NCBI GenBank assembly: GCA_964502465.1
Contig: CAZCWX010000600.1
Location: forward strand, 1 to 37,551
DNA: 37,551 nt
Direction: 5' to 3'
Source: CAZCWX01 sp964502465
GTDB taxonomy: Bacteria; Desulfobacterota; Binatia; Bin18
A program made the position numbers and the translations under genes. Of the stretch, positions 8,859 to 17,677 are shown piece after piece (position 1 is the stretch's first letter; every line of letters begins with the position of its first letter). The notes beneath the pieces were generated by a model, which did not search any database, had not been told where the DNA came from, and saw nothing but the letters and a program-made list of their open reading frames with translations.

Positions 8859-10181
8859 TTAACCCTTTTCTCCCTCTCCAGCAACGCCTTCGTCTACCGT
8901 CCGGATCTTTGCTTTATCGACGAGGAACCGCAACGCCTTTTCATGGCGCATCCGGTCTTGAAGAGCATACTGGTTTTCTGACTGCGTGTAAAAGGCCTCA
9001 AGTCGTGGTCGATGCTCTGGTCCGACAGAGGCAACCACTTCATCGATGCGGTTGCGAAGCTCGTCATCAGACACTGCAAGCGCCAAGTGTTTAGCTACTG
9101 CATCCAGCACGAAGACAGTTTGCACTTGTTTGCGTGCGCGTGCGGTCAATTCATCACGCAAAGGCTCTGGAATCGAGGATTCGTTGATACTCGAATCATC
9201 TCCAGACCTTTGGAGCCCCGACTCAATCAACATACGCCGCACTTGTTCTTGGACTAAGCTGGGAGGAACTGCAAATGGATTACTGGTTAGTAGTCGAGTG
9301 AGCAGCTCGTCTTCCATCTGCCTTTCTGTTTGCCGATCAGCAGCTTTTTGGAGATTTTCCCGCACCCTTTCTCGCAATTCTTCTAAGGTGGTACATTCTC
9401 CATGGTCTTTAGCGAATTCATCGTCTAAAAAAGGTTTCTCCTTTCGAGCAATATCACGCACCGTCACACGAAAAGTGGGGGCTTCTTCGGGATCATTAGA
9501 AGAAGCCGCTTCCGCTTCTGAACGCGGCAGAGAGAATTGTACGGTTTCCCCCTTCCGCACCCCAATCAAGTGCTCGCGAAACCCTGGAGGAGCCTTCTCT
9601 TCGCCAAGTTCGACCAGTTGACTTTTTCCTTGCAGCCCAGCCACTGGTTTTCCTTTCTGAAAAGCGACGTAGTCAACCGTCACTACGTCTCCGTGCTCAA
9701 TGTAATCTCTGTCAGTAACCGGGCGCAGTTGGGCAAAGGCTTCGACTAGCCGATCCAGTGCTTGCTCTATTTCACGATCTCCTATCTTCTTCACCCGTTT
9801 CTCAATTTCTATTCCCTCGTAGTTCGTGACCGACACTTCAGGGCGAACCTCGACTGTTGCAGAGTAACGAAAGGGCTGACCAAGAGTCAGCTTCTCCGCG
9901 ATAATTTGGGGCCGAGAGACAACCTGCATCGAGTGATGTTCGGCAAGTGCCTGGCCGTAAGACTCCTCTACCAGGAGAGAACTCACTTCGGCGGCAATCT
10001 GCTCTCCGAAGTGCCGCTCTAGCAAAGGGCGCGGTACCTTTCCCGTGCGAAATCCCTTGATACGGGCCTGGTTCTGAAAGGTTCGATAGGACTTTTCGAC
10101 CTCTTCAGCAACTCGTTCTGAGGGAATCTCGACATTGATCTTTTTCTCAACAGGACTAATCGACTCAATGGTGATCTTCAT
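8859..10181 (-). CDS. tig: Trigger factor (ribosome-associated chaperone and peptidyl-prolyl isomerase)
   Basis: Binds at the ribosome exit tunnel and shields nascent chains. The three-domain architecture is visible in 440 residues. The N-terminal ribosome-binding domain carries the signature GFRTGKVP (43-50). A central FKBP-type isomerase domain spans about residues 155-245 (GDVVTVDYVAFQKG and VRKGETVQFSLP). A long helical C-terminal domain (about 250-430) includes LTRLLTSNPFAVPPSLVQEQ. It is the first protein gene of tig-clpP-clpX-lon. The ATG is only 22 nt from the 3' end of tRNA-Leu and no separate promoter is visible, so the mRNA may derive from a tRNA-containing precursor (inference). 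Confidence 0.96.
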   Translation of the reverse strand: MKITIESISPVEKKINVEIPSERVAEEVEKSYRTFQNQARIKGFRTGKVPRPLLERHFGEQIAAEVSSLLVEESYGQALAEHHSMQVVSRPQIIAEKLTLGQPFRYSATVEVRPEVSVTNYEGIEIEKRVKKIGDREIEQALDRLVEAFAQLRPVTDRDYIEHGDVVTVDYVAFQKGKPVAGLQGKSQLVELGEEKAPPGFREHLIGVRKGETVQFSLPRSEAEAASSNDPEEAPTFRVTVRDIARKEKPFLDDEFAKDHGECTTLEELRERVRENLQKAADRQTERQMEDELLTRLLTSNPFAVPPSLVQEQVRRMLIESGLQRSGDDSSINESSIPEPLRDELTARARKQVQTVFVLDAVAKHLALAVSDDELRNRIDEVVASVGPEHRPRLEAFYTQSENQYALQDRMRHEKALRFLVDKAKIRTVDEGVAGEGEKG

Positions 10182-10203
10182 GGCAGCAGTATAGGGTCCT
10201 TAC

Positions 10204-10289
10204 TGCGAGAGGGGGGACTCGAACCCCCATCCGCTGTCAAGCGGGCTAGATCCTAAGTCTAGTGCGTCTGCCAATTCCGCCACTCTCGC
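10204..10289 (-). tRNA. tRNA-Leu (TAG)
   Basis: Minus-strand class II tRNA. Acceptor GCGAGAG pairs with CTCTCGC, the anticodon arm is CTAGA-CTTAGGA-TCTAG with anticodon TAG, a long variable arm is built on CCCGCTTGACAGCGG, and the T-arm contains GGTTCGAGTCC. The discriminator is A and no CCA is encoded. It is the last tRNA of the cluster, immediately upstream of tig. Confidence 0.95.
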
Positions 10290-10311
10290 GTCTCGCGAAT
10301 GGAATAAGGGA

Positions 10312-10384
<73 letters not shown>

Positions 10385-10483
10385 ACAAATAAAAGGTTCT
10401 CATGCAGTCTCTCACTCGATTGTTCATTCCAGATCTCCCACAAATTAGAACAGGGATAGCATTCGTGAAGGGCAGAGAGGAAA

Positions 10484-10557
10484 GGTGAGTGAAGGGATTT
10501 GAACCCTCGACCCCTGGGGCCACAACCCAGTGCTCTGCCAGCTGAGCTACACCCACC
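10484..10557 (-). tRNA. tRNA-His (GTG)
   Basis: Minus-strand cloverleaf. Acceptor GTGGGTG faces CACTCAC, and the anticodon arm is CTGGG-TTGTGGC-CCCAG with anticodon GTG. The base before the acceptor is G and the discriminator is C, which together form the extra G-1:C73 pair that identifies tRNA-His. It lies 15 nt after tRNA-Arg. Confidence 0.96.
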
Positions 10558-10572
10558 ATCATAGTTGTCACA

Positions 10573-10646
<74 letters not shown>

Positions 10647-10720
10647 TAGCAAACAGCAGAAGGTCAGGACTTTCTTATCCTGCACTGGAGCATTTTCGCT
10701 CCTTAGTCTCGTGAGTACAA

Positions 10721-10794
10721 TCGGGGCGAGCCGATTTGAACGGCCGACCCCCTGCTCCCAAGGCAGGTGCGCTACCAAGCTGCGCTACGCCCCG
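10721..10794 (-). tRNA. tRNA-Pro (TGG)
   Basis: Minus-strand cloverleaf. Acceptor CGGGGCG faces CGCCCCG, with the C1:G72 pair typical of tRNA-Pro. The D-arm contains TAGCGCAGCTTGG, the anticodon arm is CCTGC-CTTGGGA-GCAGG with anticodon TGG, and the T-arm contains GTTCAAATC. It is the promoter-proximal gene of the Pro-Arg-His-Lys-Leu cluster. The 74-nt spacer to tRNA-Arg contains two short hairpins (GGAGC/GCTCC and CAGGA/TCCTG) that may matter for processing. Confidence 0.95.
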
Positions 10795-10854
10795 ATCTCT
10801 CGCCAGAGAAAGTCGCTTAACACAATCAAATAAAGGAACGCAAGGGGATGTTCC

Positions 10855-12363
10855 CTAGCCAAGGAAGAACCGTGCTGAACGGTCTGCAAAATCAATGACC
10901 GGGGCCCAGTAAATGCCCAAAACCACCGTCGCAATACTCAAGAGGGCCAAAAGCGAGCCATTATGAGGATCGAGAGTAACCTCTGGATCTGTCCCTAAGG
11001 GGCTATCAAGAAACATGGTCTTGACGATACGCACATAGTAATACAACGAAACGACGCTATTCAGAATACCAACGACCGCAAGATAATAGAAGTTTTCCTT
11101 TACTACTGCAGCAAAAAGATAGAATTTGCCGATAAAGCCGGCTAAAGGAGGAAGACCTACTAATGAGAAGAGAAAGATCGCCATTGCCACAGCCGGCAAC
11201 CAGCCGCCTCGCCATGCGAGTCCACGAAACCCTTCGATATCCTCTCTTCCAGTATTGTTGACAACTATCATAACGACGAGGAAGGCTCCCAGATTCATCA
11301 AGTAGTAGACCACGAGATAAAAGAGCATCGCTCGTAATCCTTCATTGCTGAGGACGACGAAACCCATAAGGGTATAACCAGCGTGAGCAATACTCGAATA
11401 GGCAAGTAATCGTTTCACATTCTGCTGGTTGAGTGCCGCCAGATTTCCAAGGGTCATCGTGATCATCGAGATCACCAGCATAATTTGCGGCCAATCTACT
11501 CCGGCCAGAAACTGCCAGGATCCACCATCTTCAGCTTTAGACAAAACTGGATAGAAAAACCGCATCAGGAGGGCAAAACCAGCTGCCTTTGAGCCAACCG
11601 CGAGAAAGGCAGTCACAGGAATCGGTGCCCCATGATATACATCAGGGGCCCACATGTGGAAAGGGACAGCTGTAATCTTAAAACCAAACCCAGCAAAGAT
11701 AAGGATGAGCGCAATCAACAAAGCAAGACGGTTCGTCTCTCCCAGGAGCAAAGCAGTGTTGATCTCCACGTAATCAAGGCTGCCGGTGAGACCAAAGATC
11801 CAGCTCATCCCGTAGATCATCGTCCCTGAGGCAACCCCTCCGTAGATGAGGTATTTGAGTGCCGCCTCACCGGAACGCCGGTTGTGGCGGAGGTACCCCG
11901 TTAAGATGTAGGAGGTCAGACTGACAAATTCTAACGCAAGGTATGCCATGAGAAGGTTTGCCGACGACGCCATGAAGAACATACCCAACGTGCTTGCCAA
12001 GAGGGTACCGTAATATTCGCCTTGATTTGGTCCTTTGAGTTCCTCCGATCCTATGGACATCCAGATTGCCCCGAGCGCGGACAACGCAAGGATCACCTTG
12101 AAGAAGATGGCAAAATTATCGAGGATAATCATCTGGTCAAATAGCCAACCTTCTCCCCCGTGCAAGCCCGCCACTAGACGCTGCCCAAAGAATGAGAGGC
12201 CTGACGTGAAGACAAGCGCCAGGACTGCCCCGACAAGCGCAATATACCCAAGTCGCTCCTTGTCTTGTATCAGCAAGTCGGTAAAAAAAACCCCAAGCAT
12301 GGCGAGAAGCAAAATCACCTCAGGGTAGATATACGCAAGGCTCTCAACACTACCGAGATTCAT
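10855..12363 (-). CDS. nuoN: NADH-quinone oxidoreductase subunit N
   Basis: Antiporter-like membrane subunit of respiratory complex I, one of three proton-pumping modules. The 502 residues are dominated by about 13-14 hydrophobic segments. Conserved family stretches include LALEFVSLTSYILTGYLRHNRRSGEAALKYLIYGG (about residues 143-177) and FHMWAPDVYHGAPIPVTAFLAVGSKAAGFALL (about 235-266), carrying the key lysines and the discontinuous helix. It is the last gene of the nuo cluster. Downstream lies the tRNA-Pro unit after about 60 bp, with no clear hairpin plus T-run between them. Confidence 0.95.
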   Translation of the reverse strand: MNLGSVESLAYIYPEVILLLAMLGVFFTDLLIQDKERLGYIALVGAVLALVFTSGLSFFGQRLVAGLHGGEGWLFDQMIILDNFAIFFKVILALSALGAIWMSIGSEELKGPNQGEYYGTLLASTLGMFFMASSANLLMAYLALEFVSLTSYILTGYLRHNRRSGEAALKYLIYGGVASGTMIYGMSWIFGLTGSLDYVEINTALLLGETNRLALLIALILIFAGFGFKITAVPFHMWAPDVYHGAPIPVTAFLAVGSKAAGFALLMRFFYPVLSKAEDGGSWQFLAGVDWPQIMLVISMITMTLGNLAALNQQNVKRLLAYSSIAHAGYTLMGFVVLSNEGLRAMLFYLVVYYLMNLGAFLVVMIVVNNTGREDIEGFRGLAWRGGWLPAVAMAIFLFSLVGLPPLAGFIGKFYLFAAVVKENFYYLAVVGILNSVVSLYYYVRIVKTMFLDSPLGTDPEVTLDPHNGSLLALLSIATVVLGIYWAPVIDFADRSARFFLG

Positions 12364-12385
12364 AGATCTTCCGCATCTCTCTTAC

Positions 12386-13927
12386 TTAATGGAGGGCAAC
12401 CGCTGTGCCCTGTGCTGCAGCAAGCACAATCGCATTGAGATGTTGCAAAGAGACATCGAAGAGATTGAGTACCGCATGGGGATAGATTCCAAGAATGATC
12501 ACAATGATGCCAAGAGGGACAAGCGTAAAAAGTTCCCTTCCGTTGATCTCGGACAGGTGCATCTGCGCGTATTCTTCACGCGGTTTTCCCAGGAACATCT
12601 GCTGGATTGTCCACAGGAGATAACCTGCGGTGAGGATGATCGTTGCCGCACCAATCAGAGTTGGGATTTTATACTTTTGCCATGCCCCGAGCAAAACGAG
12701 TACTTCAGAAATAAACGCAGAAAGGCCAGGGAGCCCCATAGCCGCAAAGAAAGCCAACGCCATGACTCCAGTATACACCGGCATGACCGTCGCCAGTCCC
12801 CCGAAGCCATCGATGCGACGGTGATGGGCTCGGTCATAGATTACCCCGACAATCAAGAAGAGCATCGCGGTAATCGTTCCGTGGTTGAACATCTGCAGGA
12901 CGGCACCATTAATCCCTTGAGGATTGAAGGATGCCATCCCCAGCATGACATAACCCATATGGCTGATGCTGGAATATGCGACAAGTTTCTTGAGATCTTT
13001 TGGCTCGATAAAACACTGGGCAAGCGCACACAAGGCCCCATATATAATATTCCACGCTCCGAGTGCGCCTAAGAAATAGGGCGCCAGTTGGAACGTTGCT
13101 TCTGGGAGCAAGGGATAATTAATACGGAGGATACCGTAGGTACCCATCTTGAGCAACACACCAGCAAGGATCACCGAGATCGCGGTGGGAGCCTCAACAT
13201 GGGCATCAGGTAACCAAGTGTGAAAAGGAAAAGCCGGAATCTTGACAGCAAAGTTAATAAACAACGCAATCCATAAAATCTGCGGTATATTCAAGCCGAA
13301 CAGAATGGGATCTGCACTGAAAGGCTTGGTCGCGGCGGCTAATTGAGTGAGATCAAAAGAGGAATCGGAGTGGAAATAGAAGACGAGCATCGCAACGAGC
13401 ATCAGCACGCTGCCAAACATGGTGTACAGAAAGAACTTGATTGCTGCGTACTCACGCCGAGGTCCCCCCCATATGCCGATGAGGAAGTACATGGGGAGGA
13501 GCATGAGTTCCCAAAAGACAAAAAAAAGGAAAAAATCCATGGCGCAGAAAACTCCAACCATGGCGGCTTCGAGCAAGAGAAATAGCGCGAAGTAGGCTTT
13601 GGGTGCGCGTTCAATCCCCCAAGAGGCAATAAAACAAAGGGGGCACAGAAAGGCAGTCAACAAAACCATCGAAATACTAACGCCATCAACACCGACGAAG
13701 TAGTTAATATTGTACGAGGCAATCCAGGGAACCTTCGCGACAAATTGCAAGTCAGGTACAGACCCATTGAAGTTCTTATACAACCACCATCCCAGGAAGA
13801 AAGTCGGCAACGTGAAAACCAGCGCAGTCCACCTGATCATGTCTTCGGCCTGCCGCGGGAGACACAGTACGACCGCCATACCCACAATCGGGATAAAGAT
13901 CATGAGAGAGAGAACGTAGTGCTCCAT
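12386..13927 (-). CDS. nuoM: NADH-quinone oxidoreductase subunit M
   Basis: Antiporter-like proton-pumping subunit of complex I (ND4 homologue), 513 residues, about 14 membrane segments. Diagnostic stretches are FVFWELMLLPMYFLIGIWGG (essential Glu in helix 5), AFPFHTWLPDAHVEAPTAISVILAGVLLKMGTYGI (conserved Lys in the half-helix region) and LKKLVAYSSISHMGYVMLG. A good Shine-Dalgarno (AAGGAG) lies 6 nt before the ATG. The gap to nuoN is 22 bp. Confidence 0.96.
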   Translation of the reverse strand: MEHYVLSLMIFIPIVGMAVVLCLPRQAEDMIRWTALVFTLPTFFLGWWLYKNFNGSVPDLQFVAKVPWIASYNINYFVGVDGVSISMVLLTAFLCPLCFIASWGIERAPKAYFALFLLLEAAMVGVFCAMDFFLFFVFWELMLLPMYFLIGIWGGPRREYAAIKFFLYTMFGSVLMLVAMLVFYFHSDSSFDLTQLAAATKPFSADPILFGLNIPQILWIALFINFAVKIPAFPFHTWLPDAHVEAPTAISVILAGVLLKMGTYGILRINYPLLPEATFQLAPYFLGALGAWNIIYGALCALAQCFIEPKDLKKLVAYSSISHMGYVMLGMASFNPQGINGAVLQMFNHGTITAMLFLIVGVIYDRAHHRRIDGFGGLATVMPVYTGVMALAFFAAMGLPGLSAFISEVLVLLGAWQKYKIPTLIGAATIILTAGYLLWTIQQMFLGKPREEYAQMHLSEINGRELFTLVPLGIIVIILGIYPHAVLNLFDVSLQHLNAIVLAAAQGTAVALH

Positions 13928-13960
13928 GAAGGCTCCTTCTATCTATATTCTATATTTCCA

Positions 13961-16141
13961 CTAATGTGATTGAGTTGTACCGCTCCGGATGGCAGGGGGG
14001 CGCCACAGCGGCCGTCGGGCGGCAAGCAATACCACGACCCCAACGACGATCAGGGCGATCAACACAGAAAAAAGAACAGTGACAAGCGTTTCAGCAGAGA
14101 GACGTGGCAAGAACTGTGCGGCTGCCACCGCCCCAACGATAACGTAGAGGTAGACATTAATATTGCCAGTCTGGATCTGGCGTAAGCGATTTCCTATAGC
14201 AAACGTCGCATCAGCAAGCGCGTTGACGATGCCATCAATGACCAGGTTATCAAACCAGCCGATAAGCCAGGCAAGAAAAGCAGCCATCCTTGCGGTACTA
14301 TTCACGACAAAGTCAATGACGTAGCGATCGAAGCTCGATCCTAACCAACAGAGCAGAAACGTGAAACGAACAAAGGTAGCCTGGTACAGTTCGTCAATAT
14401 AATATTTGTTGTAGATGAGGTCGTAGAGTTTTCCTCCCGCAACTGAAGAGAAAATCTCAGGAGAGACCGTCTTCTTGTCATACATCAGATAGGCAAGAAA
14501 AATTCCTCCCAACGCAATACCAATTGAGGCAAGCATCAGAATGTATTCGATTGGCTCCACCGCATGGTGATGTCCTCCGTGAGCAACATGCCCAGCGGCG
14601 AAAACGGGCTCTAGCCATTGTTCAAAACGATTGCTCCCCCCGAGTGCGGCTGGTACGCCGAGGAAGCCGGCAAACAGCGCGCCAGCTGCAAGAATGATCA
14701 ATGGGTAGGTCATCACTGGTGGGGACTCGTGCAGGTGATGTTGTGTATGGAGATCGGCTCGGCATTCTCCAAAGAAAACCATCAAGACTTGGCGGGACAT
14801 GTAAAATGCCGTCAAACCAGCCCCCGCAAAGCCAAGGAACCACAAGGCTTGATGCCCCTCGGAAAACACTTTCCACAGAATCTCATCTTTCGAAAAAAAT
14901 CCCGATAATGGAGGAATCCCCGCGATAGCCACTGTGGAGATGAGAAAAGTCCAGAACGTGTAGGGCATCTTATCCTTGAGCCCTCCCATTTTGCGCATAT
15001 CCTGCTCGCCGCTCAGGGCGTGGATAACGCTGCCAGAACCAAGGAATAAACACGCTTTGAAAAAGGCATGGGTCATCAAATGAAAGACCGCTGCGCCGTA
15101 GGCTCCAACTCCTGCGCCAAGAACCATGTATCCAAGCTGACTGACTGTCGAGTACGCCAACACTCGCTTAATATCGTTTTGCGCTAAACCAATGGTCGCG
15201 GCAAAAATGGCGGTCAGGGCTCCGACCGTAGCAACCACATTCAGAGCAACCGGCGATAAGGAGAAGAGAAAATGCATGCGGGCTATCATGTAGACACCCG
15301 CAGTGACCATGGTTGCGGCATGAATCAGTGCACTCACGGGAGTGGGTCCAGCCATCGCATCAGGCAACCACACATGCAGCGGAATCTGAGCAGACTTGCC
15401 AACGGCTCCAACGAACAGAAAGAGCGCCGCTAGCGTTGCCGCCGGAACCCCCCACACCATCACCTCAGTCAAATGATGTGCGTGCGGCGCGATTTCACGA
15501 AACACTGCTGAGCCATACCCAGAAGCACTGAGTCCCCAAAAGACCGTAAAGACACCAAGAGTGAACCCGGCATCGCCGATACGGTTGACAATAAAGGCTT
15601 TGTTCCCGGCTGTGGTATTCGCATGTTCCTTGTACCAGAATCCAATCAGCGCATACGAACACAATCCAACGCCCTCCCAACCGACGAACATCAACAGGAG
15701 ATTGTCCGCTAACACTAAGGTGAGCATCGCCGCAGTAAAAAGATTGAGAAAGGCGAAGAATCGCCAGTACGACTCATCCTCATGCATGTATCCAGTCGAA
15801 TAGAGGTGGATGAGTCCCCCTATCCCTGTCACGACGAGAATCATAACGGCTGATAGGGGATCCACCCAAAAGGCAATATCCACATTCAGGTCACCAACGT
15901 GGATCCAATACAGCAAGGGATCGAGAAGAAACCGCTGTTCTGGTGCAAGGCCGAAAATATGGAAAAATGCTCGCAGCGAAAAGAGAAATGCCAGACCTAC
16001 AACAGAGCAACCAATAATGCTGATCGCACCTTTCCCATACCGTTTTTGCAGGCTCGCTCCCAAGATGCCATTAATTGCTGCCCCAAGGAGAGGGAGCAGG
16101 ACAATCCAACGGAGGTAAGAAACCAGAATGGGGTGCTCCAT
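13961..16141 (-). CDS. nuoL: NADH-quinone oxidoreductase subunit L
   Basis: Distal antiporter-like subunit of complex I (ND5 homologue). The core antiporter domain has MFVGWEGVGLCSYALIGFWY, QIPLHVWLPDAMAGPTPVSALIHAATMVTAGVYM and IKRVLAYSTVSQLGYMVLGAG. The C-terminal part (about 500-726) contains the extra helices and the long lateral amphipathic helix region. At 726 residues it is longer than the E. coli protein (about 613), through the C-terminal and His-rich loop region (GHVAHGGHHHAVEP). nuoK ends 3 bp upstream, and the Shine-Dalgarno for nuoL lies inside the nuoK 3' end, indicating coupled translation. Confidence 0.96.
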   Translation of the reverse strand: MEHPILVSYLRWIVLLPLLGAAINGILGASLQKRYGKGAISIIGCSVVGLAFLFSLRAFFHIFGLAPEQRFLLDPLLYWIHVGDLNVDIAFWVDPLSAVMILVVTGIGGLIHLYSTGYMHEDESYWRFFAFLNLFTAAMLTLVLADNLLLMFVGWEGVGLCSYALIGFWYKEHANTTAGNKAFIVNRIGDAGFTLGVFTVFWGLSASGYGSAVFREIAPHAHHLTEVMVWGVPAATLAALFLFVGAVGKSAQIPLHVWLPDAMAGPTPVSALIHAATMVTAGVYMIARMHFLFSLSPVALNVVATVGALTAIFAATIGLAQNDIKRVLAYSTVSQLGYMVLGAGVGAYGAAVFHLMTHAFFKACLFLGSGSVIHALSGEQDMRKMGGLKDKMPYTFWTFLISTVAIAGIPPLSGFFSKDEILWKVFSEGHQALWFLGFAGAGLTAFYMSRQVLMVFFGECRADLHTQHHLHESPPVMTYPLIILAAGALFAGFLGVPAALGGSNRFEQWLEPVFAAGHVAHGGHHHAVEPIEYILMLASIGIALGGIFLAYLMYDKKTVSPEIFSSVAGGKLYDLIYNKYYIDELYQATFVRFTFLLCWLGSSFDRYVIDFVVNSTARMAAFLAWLIGWFDNLVIDGIVNALADATFAIGNRLRQIQTGNINVYLYVIVGAVAAAQFLPRLSAETLVTVLFSVLIALIVVGVVVLLAARRPLWRPPAIRSGTTQSH

Positions 16142-16144
16142 ACA

Positions 16145-16474
16145 TTAGCCCTGCAGGTTATCGATCGCTTCCACATCAATGGTGGCAAAATTTTGATAGA
16201 TACCCAGCACTATGGCGAGTCCTATGATAGCTTCGGCCGCGGCAAGCATAATGACGAAAATAGAGAAAATCTGGCCGTCATAGCCACCTGAAGAGAAATG
16301 AGAAAAGGCCAAATAATTGATGTTGGCGGAATTGAGAATCAGCTCTACCCCCATGAGGATGCCAATCGCATTCTTCCGTGTCAGGACGCAGTACAGTCCT
16401 AAGACAAACACAATCAAACTGACAAACAGAAAATGCTGAAGGCCTATGTCAAAAAGTGCCGCGCTCATGACCAT
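16145..16474 (-). CDS. nuoK: NADH-quinone oxidoreductase subunit K
   Basis: Small three-helix membrane subunit of complex I (ND4L homologue), 109 residues. The conserved acidic residues sit in GVELILNSANINYLAF and in MLAAAEAIIGLAIVLGIY, as required for proton translocation. Two in-frame ATGs lie two codons apart and neither has a strong Shine-Dalgarno; I keep the first. A 7-bp stem-loop followed at some distance by seven Ts lies just upstream, between nuoJ and nuoK. Confidence 0.94.
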   Translation of the reverse strand: MVMSAALFDIGLQHFLFVSLIVFVLGLYCVLTRKNAIGILMGVELILNSANINYLAFSHFSSGGYDGQIFSIFVIMLAAAEAIIGLAIVLGIYQNFATIDVEAIDNLQG

Positions 16475-16480
16475 CCGTTG

Positions 16481-16510
16481 AAAAAAAGAGTCGTCCCCTC
16501 TTAGAGGGGA
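16481..16510 (-). terminator. Stem-loop plus T7 between nuoJ and nuoK (weak terminator or attenuator)
   Basis: On the minus strand, TCCCCTC-TAA-GAGGGGA forms a 7-bp hairpin (16494-16510), then CGACTC, then seven Ts (16481-16487). The 6-nt gap before the T-run makes a strong intrinsic terminator unlikely. It could act as a partial attenuator, an RNase processing barrier or an mRNA stabiliser within the operon. Confidence 0.4.
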
Positions 16511-16539
16511 ACAATAAAAAAATCAAGGGAGGGAAAGCG

Positions 16540-17058
16540 TCAAGAATCCGCAGCCGTCCCACCGCGAATCTCTTTGCGAGAAACCACGACTGCGCCAATC
16601 AGCGCGACAAGAAGAACAACCGAAGCAAGTTCAAAAGGCAGGATATAGGGGCCAAGAAATGCCTCGCCAATACCAGCGGTCGTTGGAGCCACTTGTACCT
16701 CAGCCTTCTGTACCCAGGGTGCAGTCATCACCGCGGTACCCATGAGCGCACCAACAGCAAGAATGATGACAGCGGCAGGGATCCGACCAACCGACCGATT
16801 TGACACCGCAATGTCGTCGATACGATGAGTGAGCATCACCGCAAAAATGATGAGGACCAAGATCCCCCCGACGTACACCAGGACTTGGATCACCGCAACA
16901 AAATCTGCCGCAAGTAGGAGGTAGAGCCCAGCCGCTCCCATAAAGGTACCGAGTAAAGAGAAAGCAGAGTAAACGATGTTGCGAGAAAACGCGACAATTA
17001 AGGCCGAGCCAATGGTCAACAAAGCAAGCAGATAGAATATCAGGGCCATCAAAGGCAT
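16540..17058 (-). CDS. nuoJ: NADH-quinone oxidoreductase subunit J
   Basis: Membrane subunit of complex I (ND6 homologue), 172 residues with five hydrophobic segments. Family stretches are FSLLGTFMGAAGLYLLLAADFVAVIQVLVYVGGILVLIIFAVMLTHR (the conserved pi-bulge helix) and a C-terminal ASVVLLVALIGAVVVSRKE. AGGAG lies 7 nt upstream of the ATG. nuoI ends 27 bp upstream. Confidence 0.95.
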   Translation of the reverse strand: MPLMALIFYLLALLTIGSALIVAFSRNIVYSAFSLLGTFMGAAGLYLLLAADFVAVIQVLVYVGGILVLIIFAVMLTHRIDDIAVSNRSVGRIPAAVIILAVGALMGTAVMTAPWVQKAEVQVAPTTAGIGEAFLGPYILPFELASVVLLVALIGAVVVSRKEIRGGTAADS

Positions 17059-17085
17059 GCCGTGTCTCCTGGTGATGAGGGGGCT

Positions 17086-17667
17086 TTAGGCTGCTGTTTT
17101 CTCAGCGGCATTGATCTTCTTCATGTCGGCAGGCTGAGCAAATTCCTCAATGTAACGCAGCCCCCGTTCCAAAATCGGCGCGACTCTTGGATCGGTTTCC
17201 CCCTCTTTTTTGACTTTGTATGCAACGACCGGCTCTTTCACAAAGCGACGGATCATGCTTTCGAGAGAAAAGTCAGCCCCTTCAAACTCGCGGGTGTGAT
17301 GGATCGAGCCGGTTGGGCATACTTCGCTACACAGGCCACAGTACATACATTTGGCAATGTCGATATCGAAGCGCTTTAGGGTCATCTCCTTTGTTTTCTG
17401 ATCTTTCGGCGCTTCAATCACTATACAATCAATCGGGCACGCCCGTTCGCAAGCCAGACATCCCGTGCAGATCTCCAGATCGACTTCCAAAATACCCCGA
17501 TAGCGGAAAGGGAGCGTATCTTGCACCCGTACAGGAACACGGTCAGGATACTGAATCGTGTACGGTTTGCGCACGAAATGAGAGCAGGTGACACTCATCC
17601 CTTCAAAAATCGTCGTCACCGCTTCTTTGATGTTTCTGAAATATCGGCCAATGCCGTTACTCGCCAT
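17086..17667 (-). CDS. nuoI: NADH-quinone oxidoreductase subunit I (two 4Fe-4S clusters)
   Basis: Peripheral-arm subunit that carries clusters N6a and N6b between the upstream Fe-S chain and NuoB. From the ATG at 17667 it is 193 residues with two ferredoxin motifs: Cys67, 70, 73, 77 (CTGCLACERACP) and Cys107, 110, 113, 117 (CMYCGLCSEVCP). I prefer this ATG over an upstream in-frame start at 17715 because GGGAG lies about 6 nt before it and the longer form would overlap nuoH. The gap to the nuoH stop is 10 bp. Confidence 0.96.
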   Translation of the reverse strand: MASNGIGRYFRNIKEAVTTIFEGMSVTCSHFVRKPYTIQYPDRVPVRVQDTLPFRYRGILEVDLEICTGCLACERACPIDCIVIEAPKDQKTKEMTLKRFDIDIAKCMYCGLCSEVCPTGSIHHTREFEGADFSLESMIRRFVKEPVVAYKVKKEGETDPRVAPILERGLRYIEEFAQPADMKKINAAEKTAA

Positions 17668-17677
17668 ACTCGACTCC

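Noticed and set aside
9046..9621. 191-aa open frame antisense to tig
   Set aside because: Ser/Arg-rich product without recognisable features, opposite an intact trigger-factor gene; a shadow frame.
12389..13072. Long open frame (227 aa) antisense to nuoM
   Set aside because: It mirrors the highly conserved nuoM sequence, has charged low-complexity composition with no family likeness, and no ribosome-binding site. It is a shadow of nuoM.
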